Source: Variovorax davisae
Lineage (GTDB): Bacteria > Pseudomonadota > Gammaproteobacteria > Burkholderiales > Burkholderiaceae_C
Length of the DNA: 64,000 bases
Assembly: GCF_030316845.1 (NCBI RefSeq)
Contig: NZ_JASZYS010000018.1
Coordinates: 62,001-126,000 of the forward strand
Direction: 5' to 3'
Both the position numbers and the translations under genes were made by a program. How positions within the stretch are numbered: the stretch's first letter is position 1; each line of letters opens with the position of its first letter. Shown here in pieces: positions 33,026 through 42,057 of the stretch. The notes under the pieces are model-generated. The model did no database searches. It saw only the letters and a list, made by a program, of their open reading frames with translations, and was not told where the DNA came from.

Positions 33026-34219
33026 TCAGCCGCCGGCGGCCGCGCCGCTGGCCTTGAGCTGCGCGATCTGGGCCGCACCGTAGCCGACCTCGCCGAGCAG
33101 TTCGTCCGTGTGCTCGCCCAGCAGCGGCGGCTGCAGCCGCACGCCCGGGCGTTCGCCGCCGATCGTGAACGGCATCAGCGGCACCTTCGACTGGCTGCCG
33201 TCGTTCATGCGGATCGGCGCCAGGCCGCCGGTGGCATTGAGGTGCGGATCGTCGAACAACTCCTGCGGCCGGGTGATCGGCGCGAAAGGCAGTTCGTTCT
33301 GCTCGAACACGGCGCTGAGCTCGGCCGCGCTGCGGCCGGCCAGGTGCGAACGCAGGATCGGCATCATCCAGTCGCGCGCCAGCACGCGGTCGTTGTTGGT
33401 CACCAGGCGCGGATCCGCCAGCAGCTCCTCGAGCCCGAAGGCCTTGCAGAAGATGCCCCACTGCTTGTCGCTGACCGCCGCCAGGAAGATCTGCTCGCCG
33501 TCCTTGACGGTGAAGACGTCGTACACGCCCCAGGCCGAGATGCGGCTGGGCATCGGGTCGGCGGCGCGGCCGGTGGCGGCGAACTGCATCATGTGCTGGG
33601 CGACCAGGAAGATGTTGTTCTCGAAGAGCGCCGACTGCACCTCGCAGCCTTCGCCGGTCTGCTCGCGCTGGCGCAGCGCGGCCATTGCGCCGATGGCACC
33701 GAACAGGCCGCCCATGATGTCGTTGACGCTGGTGCCGGCGCGCAGCGGGTCGCCGGCGCGGCCGGTCATGTAGGCCAGGCCGCCCATCATCTGCACCACT
33801 TCGTCGAGCGCCGTGCGGTGGTCGTAGGGGCCGGGCAGGAAGCCCTTGTGGCTGACGTAGATCAGCCGCGGGTTCAGCTTCTTCAGGCTGTCGTGGTCGA
33901 GGCCGAGCTTCTTCATCGTGCCGGGCTTGAAGTTCTCGCTCACGATGTCGGCGGTGGCGATCAGGCGCAGCGCGGCCTCGACGCCCGCGGGCTTCTTGAG
34001 GTCGAGCGCGATGCTCTTCTTGTTGCGGTTGAAGGTCGGGAAGAAGCCCGCGCCCGAGCCGAGCAGGCGGCGGGTGTTGTCGCCGTCGATCGGCTCGACC
34101 TTGATGACCTCGGCCCCGAGGTCGCCCAGCAGCAGGCCGCAGGTGGGGCCCATCACCATGTGGGTGAACTCGACGACGCGGATGCCGGCGTAGGGCAGCG
34201 GGGGCTTGGATTCAGACAT
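33026..34219 (-). CDS. CaiB/BaiF family CoA-transferase
   Basis: A 397-aa family III CoA-transferase, which moves CoA between acyl-CoA and free acids through an aspartyl-CoA intermediate. Typical segments are GIRVVEFTHMVMGPTCGLLLGDLGAEVIKVEP, the NRNKKSIALDLKKP loop, and RAGTSVNDIMGGLFGAIGAM with the expected catalytic Asp near residue 170. It is co-transcribed with, and overlaps by 8 bases, an HMG-CoA-lyase-like gene. By that context the acceptor is probably a branched hydroxy-dicarboxylate such as 3-hydroxy-3-methylglutarate, with succinyl-CoA as a plausible donor. That substrate is inference. Confidence 0.9.
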   Translation of the reverse strand: MSESKPPLPYAGIRVVEFTHMVMGPTCGLLLGDLGAEVIKVEPIDGDNTRRLLGSGAGFFPTFNRNKKSIALDLKKPAGVEAALRLIATADIVSENFKPGTMKKLGLDHDSLKKLNPRLIYVSHKGFLPGPYDHRTALDEVVQMMGGLAYMTGRAGDPLRAGTSVNDIMGGLFGAIGAMAALRQREQTGEGCEVQSALFENNIFLVAQHMMQFAATGRAADPMPSRISAWGVYDVFTVKDGEQIFLAAVSDKQWGIFCKAFGLEELLADPRLVTNNDRVLARDWMMPILRSHLAGRSAAELSAVFEQNELPFAPITRPQELFDDPHLNATGGLAPIRMNDGSQSKVPLMPFTIGGERPGVRLQPPLLGEHTDELLGEVGYGAAQIAQLKASGAAAGG

Positions 34220-35144
34220 GGGACTTTCCTTGCGTGAAGCCCTTGGGCAGGCCGGCCTCGGGCGTCATGCCGTAGACCGGTTCGCCCGGCAGGCCGGCGA
34301 CGAGCGGCGCGCGGGCCGCGATGAGTCGGGCGAGGTCGATGCCGGTTCGCACGCCCATGGCTTCGAACATGAAGACCAGGTCTTCGGTGACGACGTTGCC
34401 CGAGGCCCCCGGCGCGTAGGGACAGCCGCCGAGGCCGCCCAGCGATGCGTCGAAGGTGCGCACGCCCTCTTCGTAGGCGGCCAGGCAGTTGGCCAGGCCG
34501 AGTCCGCGCGTGTTGTGCATGTGGGCCGCGCCCGCCTTGTCGCCGAGTTCTGCGCGCAGTCGCCTGAACAGGCGGCGCACCTGTGCGGGATTGGCATAGC
34601 CGACGGTGTCCGACAGGCCCGATTCGTCCGCACCCGCGGCGACGCATTGCACCGCCAGCCGGATCACTTCGTCCTCGGGTACCTCGCCCTGCAGCGTGCA
34701 GCCGAAGGCGGTCGAGATGCCGGCCTCGAGCCGGACCTGCGGTGCCATCTCGCGCCGCAGCGCCGCGATGGCCCGGACCTCCTCGACCATCTCCTCGCGC
34801 GTCTTGCGCACGTTGGCCAGCGAATGGGCGGCGCTGGCCGACACCGGCATGGTGAGCTTGTGGACGCCGGCGGCGAGCGCGGCTTCGGCGCCGCGGCGAT
34901 TGGGCACCAGCGCCATCACGGTGAGGCCGGGCAGGGTGATCGCGTGCCGCACCACTTCGGCGGCGTCGGCCATCTGCGGCAGCAGGCGGGCCGGCACGAA
35001 CGAGGCCACCTCGATCTCGCGCAGGCCGGCGGCATGGAGGGCGTCGATCCAGCGCAGCTTGTCGGCGGTCGGCATCGTGGCCTTGATCGATTGCAGGCCG
35101 TCGCGCGGGCCGACCTCGCTGATGAGCACGTGGGGGGCGGGCAT
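34212..35144 (-). CDS. Hydroxymethylglutaryl-CoA lyase family protein
   Basis: A 310-aa TIM-barrel lyase that cleaves HMG-CoA to acetyl-CoA and acetoacetate, or a close analogue. Motifs are EVGPRDGLQSI near the N-terminus (Arg and Asp catalytic), the metal-binding AAHMHNTRGLGLAN, and the signature GLGGCPYAPGASGNVVTED with the conserved Cys. An AGGAGA ribosome site precedes the ATG at 35144. It is the first gene of a two-gene operon with the CaiB transferase, facing iclR. The same family includes lyases for related substrates, so specificity should be regarded as probable. Confidence 0.9.
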   Translation of the reverse strand: MPAPHVLISEVGPRDGLQSIKATMPTADKLRWIDALHAAGLREIEVASFVPARLLPQMADAAEVVRHAITLPGLTVMALVPNRRGAEAALAAGVHKLTMPVSASAAHSLANVRKTREEMVEEVRAIAALRREMAPQVRLEAGISTAFGCTLQGEVPEDEVIRLAVQCVAAGADESGLSDTVGYANPAQVRRLFRRLRAELGDKAGAAHMHNTRGLGLANCLAAYEEGVRTFDASLGGLGGCPYAPGASGNVVTEDLVFMFEAMGVRTGIDLARLIAARAPLVAGLPGEPVYGMTPEAGLPKGFTQGKSHV

Positions 35145-35173
35145 CGGGGGGGCGTCTCCTTCCGGTTGATGGC

Positions 35174-35216
35174 TTGACAGTTCTATCTTACAGAACTATA
35201 TTCTGTTTGTCAGAAT
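35174..35216. promoter_or_regulatory. Overlapping divergent promoters and twin operators of iclR and the HMG-CoA lyase operon
   Basis: Plus strand: TTGACA (35174-35179), 17 bases, TATATT (35197-35202), a near-consensus sigma-70 promoter for iclR. Minus strand: CTGACA (35213-35208), 17 bases, TAAGAT (35190-35185), for the lyase operon. Two inverted repeats sit on these elements: AGTTCT-N7-AGAACT (35179-35197) and ATTCTG-N5-CAGAAT (35200-35216). A regulator bound here would block or arrange both promoters at once. Confidence 0.75.
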
Positions 35217-35252
35217 TAAACCGGCAATCCCGCCCCCTGTCAAGCCACGCCC

Positions 35253-35993
35253 ATGCCCCGCAAAGCCCAGACCGAATCGCTGTCCGACCGCGATGCCGCG
35301 CCCGGCGGCGCCGCCGCGGTCGACCGGGCGCTGAGCCTGCTCTCGGCCTTCGGCCCCGGCGACGACGGGCTCACCTTGGCCCAGTTCGCCCAGCGTACGC
35401 AGCTCTACAAGAGCACGGTGCTGCGGCTGCTGGCCTCGCTCGAGCATGCGCGCCTGATCCGTCGGCTGGCCGACGGCCGCTATGCCCTCGGGATCGAGAT
35501 CGCCCGCCTGCACGCACTGTATGCCGCCTCGTTCTCGCTCGACGGCATCGTGCCCCCGGTGCTGCACGAGTTGGTGGCCGCCACCGGCGAGAGCGCCGCC
35601 TACCACGTGCGCCAGCCGCAGGGCGCGGGCTGGGCCCGGCTGTGCCTCTACCGGGTCGACTCGCCGCACGTGGTGCGCGACCATGTGCGCGCCGGCGACC
35701 TGCTGCCGGCCGACCGCGGCGCCGGCGCCCGGATCCTGATCGCCTTCGGGCCCGAGGCCGAGCGACCGCACGATGCGGCGGCGCGCCAGTTCTACGACAC
35801 CATCCGCGGCCAGGGTTTCTGCGCCCTGGTCGGTGACCGCACCGCCGAACTGGCGGGCATCTCGGCGCCGGTGTTCCACGCCGACGGCCGGCTGGCCGCG
35901 GCGGTCACGCTGACCATGCCCGCCCACCGCTACGACGCGGCCTACATCGAGCCCGTGCGCGCCGCCGCGCGCCGGCTCGACGCCCAGGTCTGA
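35253..35993 (+). CDS. IclR-family transcriptional regulator
   Basis: A 246-aa IclR protein. The N-terminal winged helix (about 20-85) includes VDRALSLLSAFGPGDDGLTLAQFA and recognition segment LYKSTVLRLLASLEHARLI. The C-terminal effector-binding GAF-like domain has LLPADRGAGARILIAFG. IclR proteins often control acid or aromatic catabolism and their own gene. It is divergent from the CoA-transferase/HMG-CoA-lyase operon across 108 bases holding two palindromes, so it is the likely local regulator. Malate synthase lies just downstream on the same strand. Confidence 0.93.
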   Translation: MPRKAQTESLSDRDAAPGGAAAVDRALSLLSAFGPGDDGLTLAQFAQRTQLYKSTVLRLLASLEHARLIRRLADGRYALGIEIARLHALYAASFSLDGIVPPVLHELVAATGESAAYHVRQPQGAGWARLCLYRVDSPHVVRDHVRAGDLLPADRGAGARILIAFGPEAERPHDAAARQFYDTIRGQGFCALVGDRTAELAGISAPVFHADGRLAAAVTLTMPAHRYDAAYIEPVRAAARRLDAQV

Positions 35994-36105
35994 AGCTTGC
36001 AGCGAAGACTTCCCGGGGCGAGGCGCGTACCCTGGCGGTGCAGGATGCCCCGCATCGATTACCTTCTTTTTAGTCACGGATAAAAACCGTTTTCGGCTAT
36101 TACTC

Positions 36106-36134
36106 GCCAGACATGTATCGAATACAGTGCTGGC
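36106..36134. promoter_or_regulatory. 29-base interrupted palindrome upstream of malate synthase
   Basis: Symmetric arms GCCAG-N3-TGTAT around a CGA centre, then ATACA-N3-CTGGC. Ten of thirteen arm positions pair. It ends 12 bases before the AAGGAG ribosome site (36147-36152) of the ATG at 36162. It is most likely an operator for a dimeric regulator, though it could also fold in the mRNA leader. Confidence 0.55.
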
Positions 36135-36161
36135 AAGCATCTATCCAAGGAGTACAGCACC

Positions 36162-38339
36162 ATGACCGCCCGCACCACCGTCCACGGCCTCCAGGTCGCC
36201 ACCGAACTGCACCAGTTCATCGAGCAGCAGGTGCTGCCGGCCACCGGTGTCGCCAGCGAGGTCTTCTGGAAGGGCTTCGACGCCATCGTGAGCGAATTCG
36301 CGCCGAAGAACCTGGCCCTGCTGGCCGAGCGCGACCGGCTGCAGGCCGAGATGGATGCCTGGCACAAGGCCCACCCGGGCCCGATCGCCGACATGCCGGC
36401 CTACCGCGCCTTCCTCGAATCGATCGGCTACCTGCTGCCGCAGCCGACGGACGTGCAGACCACCACCGCCAACGTCGACGCCGAGCTGGCGCTGCAGGCC
36501 GGCCCGCAGCTGGTGGTGCCGATCCTGAACGCGCGCTATGCGCTGAACGCGGCCAACGCGCGCTGGGGTTCGCTCTACGACGCGCTCTACGGCACCGACG
36601 CGATCCCCGAGACCGGCGGCGCCGAAAAGGGCAAGGGCTACAACCCGGCGCGCGGCGCCAAGGTGATCGAATTCGCGCGCCAGGTGCTCGACCAGGCCGC
36701 GCCGCTGGACAACGGCTCGCACAAGATGGCGACCGGCTACAAGGTCGAAGGCGGCAAGCTGGTGATCGCGCTGCAAAGCAGCAGCACCGGCCTCAAGGAC
36801 CCGTCGCAGTTCATCGGCTACACGGGTGACGCGGCGGCGCCGAAGTCGGTGCTGCTGAAGCACAACGGCATCCACCTCGACATCCAGATCGACCGCTCGA
36901 CCGCCATCGGCCAGAGCGACGCGGCCGGCGTCAGCGACGTGGTGCTCGAAGCGGCGCTGTCGACCATCCTCGACCTCGAAGATTCGGTGGCGGTGGTCGA
37001 TGCGGCCGACAAGGTGCTGGCCTATTCGAACTGGCTCGGCATCCTCAAGGGCGACCTGACCGAGGAAGTCGCCAAGGGCGGCAAGACCTTCACCCGCGGC
37101 CTGAACCCGGACCGCGAATACACCGGCGCCGACGGCCAGCCGGTGAAGCTGCACGGCCGCTCGCTGATGTTCGTGCGCAATGTCGGCCACCTGATGACCA
37201 ACCCGGCGATCCTGTACGCCGGCGGCAAGGAGATCCCCGAAGGCATCATGGACGCGGTCATCACCACGACCATCGCCACCGTCGACCTGAAGCGCAAGGG
37301 CAATTCGCGCACCGGCAGCGTCTACATCGTCAAGCCGAAGATGCACGGCCCGGCCGAAGTGGCCTTCGCCAATGCGCTGTTCGGCAGCGTCGAGCAGCTG
37401 CTCGGCCTGCCGGCCAACACGGTCAAGCTCGGCATCATGGACGAGGAGCGCCGCACCAGCGTCAACCTCAAGGCCTGCATCGCCGAAGCCGCCGCCCGCG
37501 TGGCCTTCATCAACACCGGCTTCCTCGACCGCACCGGCGACGAGATGCACACCGCGATGCAGGCCGGACCTATGCTGCGCAAGGGCGACATCAAGGCCAC
37601 GCCCTGGATCCAGGCCTACGAGAAGAACAACGTGCTGGTCGGCCTGTCGTGCGGCCTGCGCGGCAAGGCGCAGATCGGCAAGGGCATGTGGGCCATGCCC
37701 GACCTGATGCACGCGATGCTCGAGCAGAAGATCGCCCACCCGAAGGCCGGCGCCAACACCGCCTGGGTGCCCTCGCCCACGGCCGCCACGCTGCATGCGC
37801 TGCACTACCACCAGGTCAGCGTGGCCGAGGTGCAGAAGCAGCTGGAGCAGATCGACGCCAATGCCGAGCGCGACAATATCCTGAACGACCTGCTGAAGGT
37901 GCCCGTCGCGCCGTCGGTGAACTGGACCGACGCCGAGCGCCAGCAGGAGCTCGACAACAACGTGCAGGGCATCCTGGGCTACGTGGTGCGCTGGATCGAC
38001 CAGGGCGTGGGCTGCTCCAAGGTGCCCGACATCCACGACGTCGGCCTGATGGAAGACCGCGCCACCCTTCGCATCTCCAGCCAGCACATCGCCAACTGGC
38101 TGCTGCACGGCGTGGTGACGAAAGAGCAGGTCGACGCCACCTTCCAGCGCATGGCCGCGGTGGTCGACCAGCAGAACGCGGGCGACCCGCTCTACAAGAA
38201 CATGGCGGGCAACTTCAAGACCTCGGCGGCCTACCAGGCGGCACAGGACCTGGTGTTCAAGGGCATCGAGCAGCCGAGCGGGTACACCGAGCCGCTGCTG
38301 CATGCGTGGCGCCTCAAGGTGAAGGCCGGCACGGCCTGA
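36162..38339 (+). CDS. glcB: Malate synthase G
   Basis: A 725-aa cytoplasmic enzyme that condenses glyoxylate with acetyl-CoA to malate. The length and sequence are those of the G isoform: GIHLDIQIDRSTAIGQSD, VNLKACIAEAAARVAFINTGFLDRTGDE, and active-site segments RSLMFVRNVGHLMTNP and CGLRGKAQIGKGMWAMPD. AAGGAG lies nine bases before the ATG. Upstream are an IclR regulator and a 29-base palindrome. It provides the anaplerotic outlet for acetyl-CoA or glycolate carbon; isocitrate lyase and glycolate oxidase are not in the window. Confidence 0.97.
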   Translation: MTARTTVHGLQVATELHQFIEQQVLPATGVASEVFWKGFDAIVSEFAPKNLALLAERDRLQAEMDAWHKAHPGPIADMPAYRAFLESIGYLLPQPTDVQTTTANVDAELALQAGPQLVVPILNARYALNAANARWGSLYDALYGTDAIPETGGAEKGKGYNPARGAKVIEFARQVLDQAAPLDNGSHKMATGYKVEGGKLVIALQSSSTGLKDPSQFIGYTGDAAAPKSVLLKHNGIHLDIQIDRSTAIGQSDAAGVSDVVLEAALSTILDLEDSVAVVDAADKVLAYSNWLGILKGDLTEEVAKGGKTFTRGLNPDREYTGADGQPVKLHGRSLMFVRNVGHLMTNPAILYAGGKEIPEGIMDAVITTTIATVDLKRKGNSRTGSVYIVKPKMHGPAEVAFANALFGSVEQLLGLPANTVKLGIMDEERRTSVNLKACIAEAAARVAFINTGFLDRTGDEMHTAMQAGPMLRKGDIKATPWIQAYEKNNVLVGLSCGLRGKAQIGKGMWAMPDLMHAMLEQKIAHPKAGANTAWVPSPTAATLHALHYHQVSVAEVQKQLEQIDANAERDNILNDLLKVPVAPSVNWTDAERQQELDNNVQGILGYVVRWIDQGVGCSKVPDIHDVGLMEDRATLRISSQHIANWLLHGVVTKEQVDATFQRMAAVVDQQNAGDPLYKNMAGNFKTSAAYQAAQDLVFKGIEQPSGYTEPLLHAWRLKVKAGTA

Positions 38340-38341
38340 GT

Positions 38342-39610
38342 TCAGGCGCGCATCAGGCCCCGGGCCACGCCCGGCGCCCTGAAGGCGAAGCCGGGCAAGA
38401 GCTCGGCCATCCGCGCGTCCGGAAGGCGCAGGTGCCGCTCGCCGATTTCCGCCAGCACCTGGCGGAAATCGGTGGTCACCGCGAGGTCGCGGCCCTCGTG
38501 CAGCGCGCCGTCGTCCAGGCCGGGCCAGCGTCCGTGCACGCGGCCGCCGGCCACCTGGCCACCGAGCAGCCACATCACGTTGCCGTGGCCGTGGTCGGTG
38601 CCGCCGTTGCCGTTCTGGCGCACCGTCCGGCCGAACTCGGACATCACGACCACCACCGTGTCCTCCCACACCGGGCCCAGCCGGGTCGCGAAGGCCGCGA
38701 GGCCCTGCCCCAGCGGCCCGAGCCGGTTGGCCAGCTGGCCGCTGGCCCCGCCCTGGTTGGCATGGGTGTCCCAGCCGCCCAGGTCCATGAAGGCCAGCTG
38801 CACGCGCGCATCGTTGCGCATCAGGGTCGCGAGCCGGGCCGCGTTGCCGGGGAAGCCGTTGGGCAAGGGCGCGCCATTGCTGGCGGCCTGCATCTCGCGC
38901 TCCAGGCTGTCGGCATTCATCGAGCGCATCACCTCCTGGTGCGATCGGCGCGACGCCTGGAAGGCACGCGACAAGGCATCGTCGCCGCCGTAGAGCCGGC
39001 CGAAGGCCTCGGCCACCTGCGGCCGGTCGAGCAAGTTCGGCTGGCCGGCGGCGGCGCCCAGCGGGACGTTGGCGACGCTGTTGCGCCCGGCGTAGATGCG
39101 CGGCAGCACCGGGCCCATGCTGACGGCCCGGGTGGCGGGCGCGGCGCCGGCCGGGTCGGCTGGCAGCACACCCAGCAGCCGGTTGAGCCAGCCGTCGGCG
39201 GTCGACTTGCGCCCCGGCGTGCCGGATTCCATGTAGTCCTGGGCATCGAAATGCGAGCGCGTCGCATCGGGTGAGCCGCAGGCCTGCACGAAGCCGAGCT
39301 GGCCGGCCTGCCACAGCGGCATCAGGGGCGCCAGCGCGGGATGCAGGCCGAAGCGGCCATCGAGGTCGAGCACGCCGCCATCGTCGCCCGGACGCGCCAG
39401 GGCGATCGACGGGCGGGCGGCGTGGTAGGCGCCGTCGGCATGGGGCACGACGACGCTCAGGCCGTCGACCGCGCCGCGCAGGAAGATCACCACCAGCCGC
39501 GGCGGCGCGGCGGCCCGGCCGTCGCCCACCGCGGCCCACGCCGAAGGACCGAAGGGAAGCAGGACGGCGCCGCCCTGGACGGCGAGTTGCAGCAGGTCGC
39601 GACGCAGCAT
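38342..39610 (-). CDS. DUF1501 family secreted protein
   Basis: A 422-aa protein with a probable twin-arginine signal (MLRRDLLQLAVQGGAVLLPFG). DUF1501 marks are RLVVIFLRGAVDGLSVVVPH, SHFDAQDYMESGTPG, DLGGWDTHANQGGASGQL and VVMSEFGRTVRQNGNGGTDHGHGN. These have the layout of the alkaline-phosphatase/sulfatase superfamily, with Asp/His ligands. Its function is not established. It follows the DUF1800 gene by 16 bases; the two families are found together in many bacteria and are thought to act on a common extracytoplasmic target. Confidence 0.92.
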   Translation of the reverse strand: MLRRDLLQLAVQGGAVLLPFGPSAWAAVGDGRAAAPPRLVVIFLRGAVDGLSVVVPHADGAYHAARPSIALARPGDDGGVLDLDGRFGLHPALAPLMPLWQAGQLGFVQACGSPDATRSHFDAQDYMESGTPGRKSTADGWLNRLLGVLPADPAGAAPATRAVSMGPVLPRIYAGRNSVANVPLGAAAGQPNLLDRPQVAEAFGRLYGGDDALSRAFQASRRSHQEVMRSMNADSLEREMQAASNGAPLPNGFPGNAARLATLMRNDARVQLAFMDLGGWDTHANQGGASGQLANRLGPLGQGLAAFATRLGPVWEDTVVVVMSEFGRTVRQNGNGGTDHGHGNVMWLLGGQVAGGRVHGRWPGLDDGALHEGRDLAVTTDFRQVLAEIGERHLRLPDARMAELLPGFAFRAPGVARGLMRA

Positions 39611-39626
39611 GGCGGCTCCCGGCAAG

Positions 39627-41099
39627 TCAGCGGTGCATGAAATCCGGGCTGCCGAGCGCCATCGGCGCCTGCAGCTCGGGGGTGGCCTCGGCCAGGGCGG
39701 CGCGGGTCTTGGCCGAGATGCCGCCGCCCAGCGTCGCCAGCAGCGCGTGGGCATCGACCGTCGGCGTGGGCGCGCCCGGCAGCCGGCCCGAGGCCAGGGC
39801 GGTCGCGAAGCCGATGCGGCGGGTGATCGCGTCGGGGTTGAGCCAGGCGTCCCGGGTGTTCTTGTAGCCGTCCGGCGTCGGGCAGCCGTAGAGCGGCATG
39901 CCGAGCTGGCGCAGCGTTCCGAGCAGGGGCCGGACATCGCTCAGCGGCCAGTCGGTGGCGCGGACGGTCGAGACCACGTAGTCGTAGGGCGTCTTGAACT
40001 TCACGCCGTGGACCTTGGGACTGCGGAACTCGGGGCTGGCGAACAGGGTCTGGAGCAGCGCCTGGATGTCGCCGCCGCTCGCCAGGTAGCGCCGGGCGAG
40101 CCGGTCGACCAGCGCCGCGGGCGGCTGGTCGGCGACGAAGTACTGCGCCAGCTGGTCGCTCACGTGGCGCGCGGTGGCCGGGTGCATCGCCAGCAGGTCC
40201 AGCGCCCGCTCGCCTTCGGCCTGGCCCTGGTCGCCGATCCGCTGCCCGAGCCAGCGCTTGTCGCCGCGGTCGTGCCGGCGTTCATCGAACACGAAGACCG
40301 AGGCGCCGGTGGTCAGGCGCGGCGCGAAGGTCCACCCGGTCAGCATGCGGGCCAGCTCGGTCACGTCCTGCTGGGTGTAGCCGCCATCGACGCCCAGCGT
40401 GTGCAGCTCCATGAGTTCACGGGCGTAGTTCTCGTTCAGGCCGCTGGCCCTGGCGGCCGGGCCGGCGCCGCGCGGCGGCTGCGAGCCGGCGGCCACGGAC
40501 TGCCAGTTGTCCAGGTAGAACAGCATCGCCGGGTGATGGGCCGTGGCCCCCAGCAGGTCGCGGAAGCGGCCCATCGCGAAGGGCCGGATCGCCTCCCGCT
40601 CGTAGTTGCCGACCAGCACCCGGTCCAGCCCCTTGCCGGCGAAGACGTTGAAGTGGTTGAACCAGAAGTCCACCATGCGCTCCTCGAGCTGGCGCGGACT
40701 GCGCGCCGCCCGCCAGAGGCGCGCCTGGCCCGACTCGATGTCGAGCTTGCGGAGGGCCTGGCGTCGCGCCGCCTGGGCCTCGGCGCCGCCGTCCTTGACC
40801 GCTTGCGCCGCCTCGCGGTACTGCGTGATCAGCTCGCGCTGCGACGCCGCGGCCGTCGGCAGGGCGGCGAGCTGCTGCACGAGATCGGCCGGCAGCGGCA
40901 GGCGCTCGGGGTGCAGCTGTTCGTCGATGTAGCGATCGATGCCGACCTGCCGCACATGCGCCAGGTCGCCGGGTGCGGGGCCGTAGCCCAGGCGGTTCAG
41001 CACATGGAGCGCGTCGGCCTCGGAGGCAGGCTGTGCCTGCGCGGGCAGCACGGCGAAGGCCGCGCAGGCCAGGACCCAGGCGAGGACGCGAGCTTTCAT
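39627..41099 (-). CDS. DUF1800 family secreted protein
   Basis: A 490-aa protein with a Sec signal peptide (VLAWVLACAAFAVLPAQAQ). DUF1800 marks are ALHVLNRLGYGPAPGDL, RMVDFWFNHFNVFAGKG, NENYARELMELHTLGVDGGYTQQDV and ARMLTGWTF. Mostly helical; function unknown. AGGAG precedes the ATG at 41099. It is the first gene of the DUF1800-DUF1501 pair. Confidence 0.92.
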   Translation of the reverse strand: MKARVLAWVLACAAFAVLPAQAQPASEADALHVLNRLGYGPAPGDLAHVRQVGIDRYIDEQLHPERLPLPADLVQQLAALPTAAASQRELITQYREAAQAVKDGGAEAQAARRQALRKLDIESGQARLWRAARSPRQLEERMVDFWFNHFNVFAGKGLDRVLVGNYEREAIRPFAMGRFRDLLGATAHHPAMLFYLDNWQSVAAGSQPPRGAGPAARASGLNENYARELMELHTLGVDGGYTQQDVTELARMLTGWTFAPRLTTGASVFVFDERRHDRGDKRWLGQRIGDQGQAEGERALDLLAMHPATARHVSDQLAQYFVADQPPAALVDRLARRYLASGGDIQALLQTLFASPEFRSPKVHGVKFKTPYDYVVSTVRATDWPLSDVRPLLGTLRQLGMPLYGCPTPDGYKNTRDAWLNPDAITRRIGFATALASGRLPGAPTPTVDAHALLATLGGGISAKTRAALAEATPELQAPMALGSPDFMHR

Positions 41100-41205
41100 G
41101 GGCAACTCCTGCCACGGCGGTGGCGCAAGGCGACACCTCCACAACGCCGCGCCGGCGAACACGGCCGACCCGGCCCGGCAAAGATCGACGGGCCGACCGG
41201 CGGCG

Positions 41206-41967
41206 TCAGCCGGCCGCCGCCGGCCGGGCGCGCGCCAGGGTCCGGCCGACCTCGGCCGGGTCCATGCCGTACATCTCGGCGAACTCCGCCACCGTGCGGC
41301 CGCTGGCCTCGAAGGCACGCAGCAAGGCCTCGCGCTTGGCGGTGCGGGCACCGACCTCGACGAAGGCCTCGTCGAGCACGGCGTTGGTGACTTCGTCCTG
41401 CGTGCGCACGGCCAGCACGTAGTCCTCGCGCGACAGGCCCGAGGCCTCGATGGCCTCGACCAGGCGCGCGCGCAGCTTCGGCCGCAGGTCTTCGGCGGTG
41501 CGCGCCTGGCGGCGCTTGAAGACTTCGAGGATCGCGTGGTGCACGTGCTCGGGGGCCACGGGCTCGACCGGCACGCCGTTCAGGTCGTGGCGCTGCTCGC
41601 CGGCGGCCACCGCATCGAGGTAGCGGGTCGAGCGCGCATGCAGTCCGAGCGCGATCTTGAGGTCTTCCTTCTTGAACGCGTCGGGGTGCAGGGCCAGCAG
41701 CTCCTGGTAGACGCCGAGCTTGAGCGGCCGGAAGCGGGCCCCGAACATCTTGGGATAGAGCTCGAACAGGCGCTCCAGCACCGCGTTGGCCTTGCGCGGC
41801 GGGCGCTGGCCGCCCTTGGCCTCGGGGCCGGCCTTCGGCGCGGCATCGGCGGACGGGGCCTCGGGCCGGGGCTTGCGCCGCCCGCGGCGGCCTTCCCTGG
41901 CGGCGGCGGGTGCAACGGGCGCCTCGGGGGTCGCGGGTGCGGAAACGGTCTCTGTCGTCGGGGTCAT
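41206..41967 (-). CDS. ProQ/FinO-domain RNA chaperone
   Basis: A 253-aa RNA-binding protein. The first about 65 residues are a disordered Ala/Pro stretch with a basic patch (GRRGRRKPRPE). The ProQ/FinO domain covers about 70-180 (AVLERLFELYPKMFGARFRPLKLGVYQELLA, KEDLKIALGLHARSTRYLDAV). The C-terminal about 70 residues are helical and do not match the E. coli ProQ Tudor-like tail. FinO-domain proteins bind structured 3' ends of sRNAs and mRNAs. I chose the ATG at 41967; a GTG 33 bases upstream is open but adds non-conserved residues. TACAGT at 42027-42022 is a possible -10. Confidence 0.88.
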   Translation of the reverse strand: MTPTTETVSAPATPEAPVAPAAAREGRRGRRKPRPEAPSADAAPKAGPEAKGGQRPPRKANAVLERLFELYPKMFGARFRPLKLGVYQELLALHPDAFKKEDLKIALGLHARSTRYLDAVAAGEQRHDLNGVPVEPVAPEHVHHAILEVFKRRQARTAEDLRPKLRARLVEAIEASGLSREDYVLAVRTQDEVTNAVLDEAFVEVGARTAKREALLRAFEASGRTVAEFAEMYGMDPAEVGRTLARARPAAAG

Positions 41968-42057
41968 CGGAATCTTGGGGTCAGCGAAGCGAGGGGGCAC
42001 GGAGGCCCCGGAATGGCACCTACTGTAATCGTGTCGCGACCCGAGGTCCCGCGCCCC

